A stretch of DNA of 8,855 bases from Vulcanimicrobiota bacterium (GTDB taxonomy: Bacteria > Vulcanimicrobiota > Xenobia > Xenobiales > JADMJV01): the NCBI GenBank assembly GCA_023447635.1, contig JAEXNA010000025.1, forward strand, positions 1-8,855, given 5' to 3'. Every line of letters begins with the position of its first letter. Within the stretch, counting starts at the first letter, position 1. This document shows positions 1-6,625 of the stretch, one piece after another. Under the pieces are notes generated by a model. That model had not been told where the DNA came from. It ran no database searches and was given only the letters and a program-made list of their open reading frames with translations. The position numbers were made by a program, and so were the translations under genes.

Positions 1-1445
1 TCGCTGGGCATCCCCGTCGGTGCAGGGTCGTCCTGATCGAAACGACCCATTCGGCGAGGAACGATGGCAAAGTCGGTGACCCCTTTGTCGGAGGCCGCGA
101 TCTTCATGTCCTTGCCTTTGACCGTCAACTCCATCCCGCGACTCTTGACCACGTCCTTTTTGCGCGGCTCGTAGTAAGAGTGCTCCTTGTCGGTCACCAG
201 GGTGATCCCCTTACGCACCTGCTGCAGGTTCTCGGACGACCGGACCTCGGCGAAGTTCGCGCTGAGCTTCACGCCCCGGTTGGGGCTGTCCGCCAGGACC
301 TGAGCTTTGTCGAGATATTCGGACAGCGGCATGTCGTAGTAGTAAAGCGAGCGCTGAGACGGGTTGGCCGGGTCCTTGCCGTAGACGTAGGTGCCGCCTT
401 TGATGACCAGCGACTTCGTCTCGTCGGCCGACGCCTTGTGCACCTGGTCCCACTCGAGGTTGTAGAAGTCCTTGCCGTCGTTGGCGTTCTCCTGAACGCT
501 ACGGATCCGATCCGGCTCGATGCCGCTCAGGTCGATGCTGGCCTCTCCGGCGCCCATATTGTAGCCCAACTCGGCCCGCATCCCGTCTTCGAGGATCAGC
601 GGCGCGTTGGCCAACTCGGTTCCCGCTCCGGCCTGCACCCTTTTGGCGCTCAGCGTCTCTTTGCTGCGCAGGCCGACCTGCCGATTGGTGGCCTGGCCCA
701 GGAAGGCGCCGCCCAGATAGACTTTCCCGCCGGCCTCGCCCAGCTTCATCTTGACCCCGCCGGCGCCCATCAGCACCCCGTCGATGGCCGACCGCTTGGG
801 CACCACCGAGAGCATCGTCTGCAGGGTCTGCCGAGCCGCCACGCCCTCTTCGCCGTCGGTGGCCACGCCTTCCACGAACACGCAGGCGCTGTGAGGGTCG
901 GTGCGGGGCAGTTCTTCGGGGAACGACTCGACCCGACCGCCGTCTCCCCCACCGTAAGGAAGCTGAGCGTAGACGTCTTCACGCAGGTTGTTCACGCTGA
1001 CATGGGGATGGTCGACGGTCAGGCCCGAATTCGGCAGCCCGTCGTTCGGCAAGGGGTTCTCGTCCGCGTCGTACTCCTGGGCCCGAGCACCGTCGTTGTA
1101 GTTGAAACGAACGCGAAACTCGGAACGACCGCCGTCGTCATCGGTCAGATAGCCGATCACGTTGCCCTGATCTTCGATCACTCGCAAGCCGGGCTGATCC
1201 ACCACCACGGCCTGCGTCGTGCCGCCCCGCCAGTCGGGGTTCTCGCGAAGCTGGGAAGCGATATACTCGGCGCCCGACTGGGCGGCCCGACGGGCCCTCT
1301 CCTGGGCGGCCGTCAAGGCCGAGGAAGAGTTCACCACGGGCATGCGCAGCATCGCCACGCGAACCATCACCCCCAGGACCAGCACCAAGAACATGGTGGT
1401 CAGGAGCACGAACGCTCGGTATCGACGCCGTCCTCGAACTCTCAT
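1..1445 (-). CDS. GspK/PilX-like pseudopilus protein, 3' end cut by window edge
   Basis: The frame is open for 481 codons from an ATG at 1445 and has no stop before the left edge, so the C-terminus is missing. The N-terminus is a very basic leader (MRVRGRRRYRA), then a membrane helix at about residues 12-32 (FVLLTTMFLVLVLGVMVRVAML), then an amphipathic Ala/Arg/Glu-rich helix to about residue 70, as in type IV prepilins. A cleavage site A11|F12 can be proposed. Position +5 is Thr rather than Glu, a trait of GspK-type tip pseudopilins. The remainder is Gly/Asp-rich, probably beta-rich, and I do not recognise it. It is already longer than typical GspK (about 330 residues) or PilX (about 190). 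It is the fourth gene of the minus-strand operon. An in-frame ATG at 1466 (7 codons upstream) is possible. Neither start has a strong ribosome site (GGGGGG before 1466, TTGGGG before 1445). I chose 1445 because it gives the shorter leader. Confidence 0.82.
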   Translation of the reverse strand, partial: MRVRGRRRYRAFVLLTTMFLVLVLGVMVRVAMLRMPVVNSSSALTAAQERARRAAQSGAEYIASQLRENPDWRGGTTQAVVVDQPGLRVIEDQGNVIGYLTDDDGGRSEFRVRFNYNDGARAQEYDADENPLPNDGLPNSGLTVDHPHVSVNNLREDVYAQLPYGGGDGGRVESFPEELPRTDPHSACVFVEGVATDGEEGVAARQTLQTMLSVVPKRSAIDGVLMGAGGVKMKLGEAGGKVYLGGAFLGQATNRQVGLRSKETLSAKRVQAGAGTELANAPLILEDGMRAELGYNMGAGEASIDLSGIEPDRIRSVQENANDGKDFYNLEWDQVHKASADETKSLVIKGGTYVYGKDPANPSQRSLYYYDMPLSEYLDKAQVLADSPNRGVKLSANFAEVRSSENLQQVRKGITLVTDKEHSYYEPRKKDVVKSRGMELTVKGKDMKIAASDKGVTDFAIVPRRMGRFDQDDPAPTGMPS

Positions 1446-1481
1446 CAGACCCCAACAGTTTAGCATGATCCCCCCGTCCCG

Positions 1482-2255
1482 TCAGTTCCCTGGAAAGACC
1501 GAGAATCTCATCACCGTGCTGTAGGGCGAGTCCAGCAGCGGCACCCCGGGTGGCACTTTCTGACCCGCCTTATCCACGGAAAAGCCGGTCAGGGTGATCA
1601 GAACCTCCTCCCGGTAAGCCGGGTCCGGCATTGTCTGGACTTTCAGGCCGACCAGACTGTGGGCCACCACCTCGGTCTTCTCCACCTCTCCCCCCATCCC
1701 AGCCATCCCCGGCCCGCTGGGAGCTACGACGTTCCCCTGCATGGTCGACCAGGGCAGCAGCTTTTCTTTAGGTACCGACTCGTTTTCCGAAGCAGCATAC
1801 GGCATGCGACGCGCCCGCCTTCGCACCAGCACTTTGTGGGGACAGGTCTCGCCCCGACACGAGGCGCCGTAGGTGGCGTCATGGTCGCCCGCCACGGTCA
1901 GGTAGTAGAGGATGTTGTGGCGCCAGAACGGGGAGCCGTCGGTATCCCGAGTGACCTGGCCCGTCTCCGGGTCCCTGGCCGAGAGAAACCACAGGACGTC
2001 TCCCTCCATGCCTGCAGCATCCTGCCCTAAGCTCGAGGTTCTCACCACCGAGTAGCGCGTCTCGGCCAGTTCGCGGACCAGCGCCCCCCGCGCTTTCTGT
2101 AGCTGCAGTAGCACGTCGCCCGAGCTTTCGCCACGGTCGAACAGCGCCGCGCTCGAGCTCATCAGCATCTGAGTGCAGAGCAGGAAGGTCACGAACAAGC
2201 CGCAGACCAGCATCAGCTCCATCAGGGTGTGGCCGCCCCGGCGGGAAACCCTCAC
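1482..2255 (-). CDS. GspJ/PilW-like minor prepilin (257 aa)
   Basis: This is a type IV prepilin-family protein. It has a short basic leader (MRVSRRGG), a prepilin peptidase site G8|H9, Glu at +5 (HTLME), then a hydrophobic helix to about residue 31. His at +1 replaces the usual Phe. The helix continues into a heptad-like segment (residues 35-60), and a 200-residue soluble domain follows, in the size range of GspJ/PilW. GspJ-type proteins sit in the tip complex of the pseudopilus and PilW-type ones prime pilus assembly. The start is a GTG whose GTGA overlaps the stop of the upstream prepilin gene, so the two are probably translationally coupled. It is the third gene of the operon. The J/W assignment rests on order and N-terminal form, because the soluble domain is not recognisable by eye. 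Confidence 0.85.
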   Translation of the reverse strand: MRVSRRGGHTLMELMLVCGLFVTFLLCTQMLMSSSAALFDRGESSGDVLLQLQKARGALVRELAETRYSVVRTSSLGQDAAGMEGDVLWFLSARDPETGQVTRDTDGSPFWRHNILYYLTVAGDHDATYGASCRGETCPHKVLVRRRARRMPYAASENESVPKEKLLPWSTMQGNVVAPSGPGMAGMGGEVEKTEVVAHSLVGLKVQTMPDPAYREEVLITLTGFSVDKAGQKVPPGVPLLDSPYSTVMRFSVFPGN

Positions 2256-2734
2256 GGTGCGCGATTAACCAGACGGCTGGCCACCAGTTCCAGATTGCCG
2301 TGCCCCTGCCGAAACTCTTCTTCGGTGCCAGTCCAGCGCACGGTGACCCGGATCCGTGCCAGACCGTTCCCGGTGGCGGCACCGTCGGTCCCGAACACCT
2401 TGCCCGTGCGCCGGTTCATCACCGGTTCGCCTGTGATCCAGTACTGGAACGTCGCCCGCCCCACCGTCTCCGTCCCCTCGGACCAGGGGTTGTCCAGCGT
2501 CGCATGAGTCCCGTCCCAGAAGCCGCTCTCGTTCACACTGCCGGGCAAGCGACGCACGCCGCGCTCGAGCAGTTCGTCGGCCAGCGCCCGCGCCACCGCG
2601 CCCGAGGAGACCTTCTTCTCCATCCGCATCGAGGACAGAAGCACCGTGCTGGCCCCCACCAGAGCGATGCTCATGACCAGCACCGCCACCAGCACCTCGG
2701 CCAGCGAGAAACCTCTATAGCTAAAGCGGACCAT
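2252..2734 (-). CDS. GspI/PilV-like minor prepilin (160 aa)
   Basis: This is a classic type IV prepilin. It has a seven-residue basic leader, cleavage site G8|F9, Glu at +5 (FSLAE), and a continuous hydrophobic segment VLVAVLVMSIALVGASTVLL, followed by a small soluble domain. The length matches GspI/PilV minor pilins. Processing by a prepilin peptidase and insertion in the inner membrane are expected. Neither the peptidase nor the assembly ATPase is in the window. AAGG lies five bases before the ATG. The gene starts 39 bases after the platform gene's stop and overlaps the next gene by four bases, so it belongs to one transcript. The residue pattern near the C-terminus (ARIRVTVRW) resembles the strand seen in many GspI/PilV proteins. 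Confidence 0.88.
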   Translation of the reverse strand: MVRFSYRGFSLAEVLVAVLVMSIALVGASTVLLSSMRMEKKVSSGAVARALADELLERGVRRLPGSVNESGFWDGTHATLDNPWSEGTETVGRATFQYWITGEPVMNRRTGKVFGTDGAATGNGLARIRVTVRWTGTEEEFRQGHGNLELVASRLVNRAP

Positions 2735-2773
2735 TTCTACCTTGAAGGTTCGCCCGCCGACCCGGCCGCCCTC

Positions 2774-3853
2774 TCACCCCAGAGTAGAGACGAGCTGCAT
2801 CACCGGCATGAAGGTGGCCACCGCCACGAAGGCCGCCGCCGCTCCTCCTACCGCCAGCAACAGCGGCTCTAACAGGCTCAGCGCCTGCTCGACGCTGTCG
2901 TTGACCTCGTCGTCGAGCAGGCGTGAAGAGCGCGTCAGCATCTCCTCCAGTTTCCCGGACGCCTCCCCGACCTCGACCAGCGAGGTCACCAGACGGGGAA
3001 ACCCGCCGTGAGCCAGCATAGCCGTGGCCAGACCCTGACCGTCGCGAATCAGAACGGTGGTATCCGACCAGCGCTCGCGGAAGCTGCGGTTGGTGACAGT
3101 GCGCCCCGCATTGTTCAGAGCCGAAAGCAAGGGCAGCCCCACCCGCAAGGACGACCCCAGCGCGTCCAGCGCCCGAGCCGCCTCCAACCGGCCCAACAGT
3201 CGACCGACCACCGAGACCCGCAGCAGCAGATCGTCGTAGCGCGCCTGCCATTCCGGTCGCTGGTGGAAAGCCCGCCGCAGCAGCATAACCAGGCCGATCA
3301 GCAGGGCCAGTGCAGCGCCCCACCAGAGCGGTTGGGAGAGAAAGTCCGACATCGCCATCAGTAGCCGAGTGGGCCAGGGCACCTCTTTGCCCAGCATCCC
3401 GATCAGACCCTGATCGCGCGGGCCTAGCACCTTGACGAAGATCAGCATCACCACCAGCATGACCACGGCCAGACAGACGGGGTAGGCCATCGCGCCTCCC
3501 ACCTTCTGGCGTCGCTCGCTCTGCCGCTCGTACAGCAGGGCCACCTGGTCTAGCGAGGCCAGCAAGGCGCCGGTCTTCTCGCCAACAGCGATCAGTTCAA
3601 TCACGGTGGGTGGGAACAGTCCGGGGTGCTTCCCCAGCGCGCGGCTCAAGGGGGAACCGCTGCTCAGGGAGCGGTGCACTTCGACCAGCACGCCTTGAAA
3701 GCGGGGTTCGGCCTCGCCCCGTTCTAAATAGGCCACGGCGTCGGCCAGAGCGATGCCCGCCCCCATCATCACTCGCACGTGACGGAAGAACAGGATGATC
3801 TGTCTCGAAGATAGCCCCCGCATAAGCCGCTGAAGGCTTCGTGCCGTCGTCAC
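2774..3853 (-). CDS. Type II secretion/type IV pilus platform protein, GspF/PilC family (359 aa)
   Basis: This is the polytopic inner-membrane platform on which the assembly ATPase acts to build the (pseudo)pilus. It contains two T2SF domains. The first has the family pattern FFRHVRVMMGAGIALADA (about residues 22-39) and IELIAVGEKTGALLASL (85-101). The second has LEAARALDALGSSLRVGLPLLSAL (223-246) and LVEVGEASGKLEEML (292-306). Membrane helices lie at about 124-143, 176-193 and 327-350, the last in the typical SLLEPLLLAVGG...MPV ending. It is slightly shorter than the usual 400 residues, mainly at the N-terminus. I chose the GTG at 3853, preceded by GCAGGG, over an in-frame ATG at 3823 that has no visible ribosome site. 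Either start keeps the whole domain. The frame continues open to 4117, but that part is antisense to the receiver domain and is not counted. It is the first gene of the minus-strand operon and divergent from the regulator. Confidence 0.9.
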   Translation of the reverse strand: MTTARSLQRLMRGLSSRQIILFFRHVRVMMGAGIALADAVAYLERGEAEPRFQGVLVEVHRSLSSGSPLSRALGKHPGLFPPTVIELIAVGEKTGALLASLDQVALLYERQSERRQKVGGAMAYPVCLAVVMLVVMLIFVKVLGPRDQGLIGMLGKEVPWPTRLLMAMSDFLSQPLWWGAALALLIGLVMLLRRAFHQRPEWQARYDDLLLRVSVVGRLLGRLEAARALDALGSSLRVGLPLLSALNNAGRTVTNRSFRERWSDTTVLIRDGQGLATAMLAHGGFPRLVTSLVEVGEASGKLEEMLTRSSRLLDDEVNDSVEQALSLLEPLLLAVGGAAAAFVAVATFMPVMQLVSTLG

Positions 3854-3886
3854 GCCGCCCTGCAGGGGAACGCCGCGCCGCCGTTG

Positions 3887-3901
3887 CGAAGGAGGCCTTC
3901 G
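3887..3901 (+). promoter_or_regulatory. Ribosome binding site embedded in a perfect inverted repeat
   Basis: The sequence CGAAGG-AGG-CCTTCG sits directly against the ATG at 3902. The arms are six bases and perfectly complementary, with a three-base centre. A perfect AAGGAGG Shine-Dalgarno (3889-3895) lies in the left arm and centre, six bases from the start codon. This decides the start at 3902 over the TTG at 3884. If the RNA hairpin forms it would hide the ribosome site. It could equally be a DNA operator half-site pair, or chance. Confidence 0.6.
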
Positions 3902-6241
3902 ATGAGTTCTGCCGTTCGGGTGTTGGTGGTGGAAGACGATTCCACGTTGCGAGAAGTGCTGCAAGAGGTGCTGACCGCGCGCGGACTGGACGTCGTCGTC
4001 TCCTCCCGTGGCGAGGAAGCCGTGCAGCGGGCCCGCGAGGAAAAGTTCGACCTGATCGTGGCCGACATCCGCATGGACGGCATCAACGGCCTGGACACTA
4101 TCGAGCAGACCCGCCAACTGCAGCCCGACATCGGATCCATCGTGGTTTCGGGCTTTGCCAGCGAGGAAGAGACGCTGCGCGCCGTGCGGCTGAACGTGGC
4201 GGGCTATCTGAAAAAGCCGTTCAAAGTGCCCGACTTGCTGGAACTGATCAACGGCTTCTTGCTACGTCGGGCCGAGCGGATACGTCAGGAGCGCGAGCAC
4301 AGTGAGCTTCGCGAGGCGCTGCTGTGGAGCCTGGAGCAGCAGGGTCAGTGGGGTGAGCGGGCCGTTCCCGGCGCCGTTCTGCGCCCCGCCCGCCTGGCCG
4401 CCGGTCTGGCTCGCGAGATGGGGTTGGGCGCGGATCTGGCCCGACAAACTTTTCTGGGGACCTTGCTCGAGCGCCTGACCTCGCTGGGCGGGGGCGAGCC
4501 CGCGGAAGACACACTCGCCGCCCTGTCCACCTACCCTCATCTGCGCCGCCTGTGGACGGAGCCGCTGGCCGACCTCGAGCGGTTCGCCGTCGAGACGGCG
4601 GGCGGCTCGACGGACTGGCCCGCGGCCGACGGATTGAGCTTCCCTTCCTCGGAGATCGAAGCCGCTTACCGAGCCTTTTTAGGCCGGCCGGAGGGGGACG
4701 AGGGGTTGGAGCCGGACTCGAACGAGCCCTCGGGAGGGCTGCTGGGCCTGGCTCGCGCTCTGGAGCAGGGGGGGGATTTAGCCGGGGCCGAGCAGGCTTA
4801 CCGCGACCTGCTGGGAGAGGGTTTGCCCTCGCCGGTCGGTCAAGCGGCACTACTGGGGCTGGCCCGTCTGGCTCTGGCTCGGGGTGAGACGCCGGCCCTG
4901 GAGAAGGCAGTGGCCGACCTTCTGGCCATGGCCGAGAAGCTGGGTCCGATAGCTTTTGCGATGGCCGAACTCGAAGGCGCCGGCGTGCTGCGCCCCGCTG
5001 GCCATCCCGCCACGCGCAAGCTGTACGAACGGGCCGCGCGCAGCCTGGCTCGGGTCGGGATGGGAGTGCCCTGGGCCGGAGCCGTGCTGGCGGTGGTAGG
5101 GTTGGAGGGGGACCCGCCGGCCGAGTTAGAGCGCGCGCTGGAGATTCTAGGGCGCCCAGGGAACCTGTCTGAGGTGCTGGAGCGGCTAACCGTGCTGCTG
5201 CCGCCGCTGTTAGAGTTGGGAACGGGAGCCGAGTTGACTCGCCGCCTGGTGCGCGACTACCCCGACGAGGTGGCGGCGCTGCTGCGTCGCGGCGGGTTGT
5301 CGATGGCGGCCCGTCGAGGCCTGCTCGAGGTGTTGGAGGCGCAGGGGCTGGCGGTTCCGCGATCCATGCTCGAGGTGCTGCAAAAGGACCCCGACCCGGA
5401 GACGCGGGCTCGCGGCGTGGCGCTACACTCGCGCCTGGGGTTGGCCGAATCGCTGCCGCTCTTGCGCGTGTTCTCGATGGGCCCTCTAGAGGTCAGCCTG
5501 GGCGAGGAGCGTCTCGACGATCGCGCCTGGAAGACCCAGAAGACGAAGTACCTGTTCGCTCGGTTGGCCCAGAGCGCGCCCCGGCCGGTCTCGGTCGAGC
5601 GGGTGTTAGAAGAGTTCTGGCCCGAGTCCGACGTGGACGGAGCGCGTAAGAACCTGAACACGGCGACATCGCTAATCCGCAAGAACCTGAAGCCGCCGGG
5701 TTCGACCCTGGACCCCGTGCTGCGGGTCAACGACACCATGGTGCTGAACCCCGACCTGCCGCTCTGGCACGATGTGCGCGAGTTAGAGCAGGCGGCGACT
5801 CAGGCCAGGCGCTTTCTCGAGGCGGGCAACACCGAGGCGGCGATGGGCTCGCTGAGCCGGGTGGCCCAACTGTATCGCGGTCCTTATCTGGAGGGCTGCT
5901 ATCTCGATTGGGCCACCCAGCGCCAGTTGACTCTCGAGAACACCGTGATCGACGCGCTGCAGCGCCTGACCGCTCACCGCCGCGACCAGCATCGCTATCG
6001 CGAGGCGCTGGAGTACGCGCTGCGCCTGCTGCTCTTGCAGCCCGACCACGAGGGCGCCCACGAGGCGGTAATGACCTGCTATCTGGGACTCGAGCAGCAC
6101 GAGAAGGCCGTCGCGCACTACGAAACCCAGCGCGCTCGGCTAGAGCGCGACCTTGGCGTCGAACCCGGGATGGAGATGACCCGGCTCTATCAGATGGCCC
6201 GCTACGGCTTCAGCCACACCCCCGGCTTCCAGGCCGGCTAG
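3902..6241 (+). CDS. Response regulator: receiver, helical middle, winged helix and BTAD (SARP family, 779 aa)
   Basis: This is a DNA-binding response regulator. The receiver domain (about residues 5-120) has acidic pair E11/D12/D13, phosphoacceptor D55 (VADIRMDG), S83 and K105 (KKPF), so it should be phosphorylated normally. Residues 160-260 resemble an HD-GYP fold without its His/Asp metal ligands (weak). Residues 277-345 are TPR-like (LARALEQGGDLAGAEQAYRDLL) and 450-513 are helical, HEAT-like (DPDPETRARGVAL). An OmpR-type winged helix spans about 521-615 (VFSMGPLEVSLG...KTKYLFARLA...FWPES). A bacterial transcriptional activator domain (TPR type) spans about 623-770, ending in the hallmark LERDLGVEPG. 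The REC-wHTH-BTAD combination is a known response-regulator family, but here about 400 extra residues lie between receiver and winged helix. The histidine kinase at 7483-8817 is a candidate partner. The start is set by AAGGAGG six bases upstream. The gap to the divergent platform gene is only 48 bp. Confidence 0.93.
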   Translation: MSSAVRVLVVEDDSTLREVLQEVLTARGLDVVVSSRGEEAVQRAREEKFDLIVADIRMDGINGLDTIEQTRQLQPDIGSIVVSGFASEEETLRAVRLNVAGYLKKPFKVPDLLELINGFLLRRAERIRQEREHSELREALLWSLEQQGQWGERAVPGAVLRPARLAAGLAREMGLGADLARQTFLGTLLERLTSLGGGEPAEDTLAALSTYPHLRRLWTEPLADLERFAVETAGGSTDWPAADGLSFPSSEIEAAYRAFLGRPEGDEGLEPDSNEPSGGLLGLARALEQGGDLAGAEQAYRDLLGEGLPSPVGQAALLGLARLALARGETPALEKAVADLLAMAEKLGPIAFAMAELEGAGVLRPAGHPATRKLYERAARSLARVGMGVPWAGAVLAVVGLEGDPPAELERALEILGRPGNLSEVLERLTVLLPPLLELGTGAELTRRLVRDYPDEVAALLRRGGLSMAARRGLLEVLEAQGLAVPRSMLEVLQKDPDPETRARGVALHSRLGLAESLPLLRVFSMGPLEVSLGEERLDDRAWKTQKTKYLFARLAQSAPRPVSVERVLEEFWPESDVDGARKNLNTATSLIRKNLKPPGSTLDPVLRVNDTMVLNPDLPLWHDVRELEQAATQARRFLEAGNTEAAMGSLSRVAQLYRGPYLEGCYLDWATQRQLTLENTVIDALQRLTAHRRDQHRYREALEYALRLLLLQPDHEGAHEAVMTCYLGLEQHEKAVAHYETQRARLERDLGVEPGMEMTRLYQMARYGFSHTPGFQAG

Positions 6242-6270
6242 ACCGCCTCGCGGCTTTCCCCAGTCCCCTT

Positions 6271-6483
6271 CGCACCCCTCGGTGCTCTATTTGGACACCA
6301 CGGTGTCCAAAGGGAGCACCAAACCTCTCCCCCAACCCCCTCGAATCCCTTGGTGCTTGATTTGGACACCACGGTGTCCAATTAGAGCACCAAACCTCTC
6401 TCGCGATTCCCTCGCACCCCTCGGTGCTCCGTTTGGACACCACGGTGTCCAAAGGGAGCACCAAACCTCTCCCCCCGCCGAAG
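6271..6483. repeat. Three 71-bp tandem repeats, each with a 40-bp palindrome
   Basis: The units are 6271-6341, 6342-6412 and 6413-6483, with exactly 71 bp between equivalent bases. Each contains a 40-bp nested palindrome (6281-6320, 6352-6391, 6423-6462). The outer arms are GGTGCTC/GAGCACC (GGTGCTT in copy 2). A three-base imperfect step separates them from inner nine-base arms, TTGGACACC-AC-GGTGTCCAA, which are invariant in all three copies. AAACCTCTC follows every palindrome. No T-run follows on the plus strand, so these are not standard intrinsic terminators. Possible roles are a tandem operator for a dimeric regulator, structured RNA elements in the downstream gene's upstream region, or a REP-like element that amplified locally. 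The function is unknown. Confidence 0.92.
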
Positions 6484-6485
6484 CC

Positions 6486-6504
6486 AACTGGAACAGAACT
6501 GGAA
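6486..6504 (+). promoter_or_regulatory. 11-bp-phased direct repeat (possible SARP operator)
   Basis: AACTGGAA occurs at 6486-6493 and again at 6497-6504, separated by CAG, so the period is 11 bp, one helical turn. SARP-family activators are known to bind short direct repeats at 11-bp spacing, and the gene just upstream encodes a SARP-type response regulator. The link is inferred from geometry and position. Two copies of eight bases could be coincidence. Confidence 0.4.
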
Positions 6505-6529
6505 TGAGCCGCGCGGAAAGTTAACAACT

Positions 6530-6558
6530 CGGACACATGCGGCGGGAGCGATTTTATC
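6530..6558 (+). promoter_or_regulatory. Candidate sigma-70-like promoter for the repeat protein
   Basis: CGGACA (6530-6535) and TTTTAT (6553-6558) are separated by 17 bp. Each matches four of six consensus positions. This is the only AT-containing stretch between the array and the gene. It would start transcription near 6565, leaving a leader of about 60 bases. It lies 25 bp downstream of the direct repeat, close enough for activation. The call is weak and based on consensus alone. Confidence 0.28.
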
Positions 6559-6610
6559 CGCGTTGGGAGAGCGGTTCGGCATACTCCAATCAAGCAAGAC
6601 GACCAACGCC

Positions 6611-6617
6611 AAGGAGA
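6611..6617 (+). promoter_or_regulatory. Ribosome binding site of the repeat-protein gene
   Basis: AAGGAGA ends eight bases before the ATG at 6626. This strong site sets the start there and argues against the longer open frame beginning at a TTG at 6563. Confidence 0.8.
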
Positions 6618-6625
6618 TACACCCG

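Larger units (their letters stand above)
6242..6625. other. Non-coding region between the regulator and the repeat-protein gene
   Basis: This 384-bp stretch has no credible gene. In order it holds a short GC hairpin just after the regulator stop (CCGC-CTC-GCGG, 6243-6253, followed by CTTTCCCC, a poor terminator), the 71-bp tandem palindromes, the 11-bp-phased direct repeat, a candidate promoter and a leader of about 60 bases. Small open frames crossing the array are artefacts: the 71-bp period is not a multiple of three, so each copy is read in a different frame. Confidence 0.8.

Noticed and set aside
180..1463. 427-codon open frame on the plus strand
   Set aside because: It is antisense to the GspK/PilX-like gene, whose minus-strand frame has a prepilin-like N-terminus and operon context. 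The plus-strand translation is His/Val/Leu/Gly-rich with no domain.
3884..3901. TTG start six codons upstream for the response regulator
   Set aside because: The AAGGAGG Shine-Dalgarno lies downstream of it and is correctly spaced for the ATG at 3902, where the receiver domain begins.
3854..3901. Promoters in the 48-bp divergent gap
   Set aside because: The gap is almost all G and C with no recognisable -10. The promoters for both directions probably lie inside the neighbouring coding sequences.
3854..4117. N-terminal extension of the platform protein to an ATG at 4117
   Set aside because: This part is antisense to the well-conserved receiver domain, is not T2SF-like, and the family motifs begin only after about 3823.
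6271..6483. CRISPR array (40-bp repeats with 31-bp spacers)
   Set aside because: The geometry is similar, but the two spacers share AAACCTCTC at their start and CCCT near their end, so they are not independent inserts. There are only three repeats, and no cas genes.
6271..6483. Tandem intrinsic terminators after the regulator gene
   Set aside because: The palindromes are strong but are followed by CAAACCTCTC rather than a T-run, and the minus-strand flanks have no T-run either. A factor-dependent role cannot be excluded.
6282..6524. Small proteins encoded by the 71-bp repeats
   Set aside because: The period of 71 is not divisible by three, so each copy falls in a different frame. No ribosome site is present.
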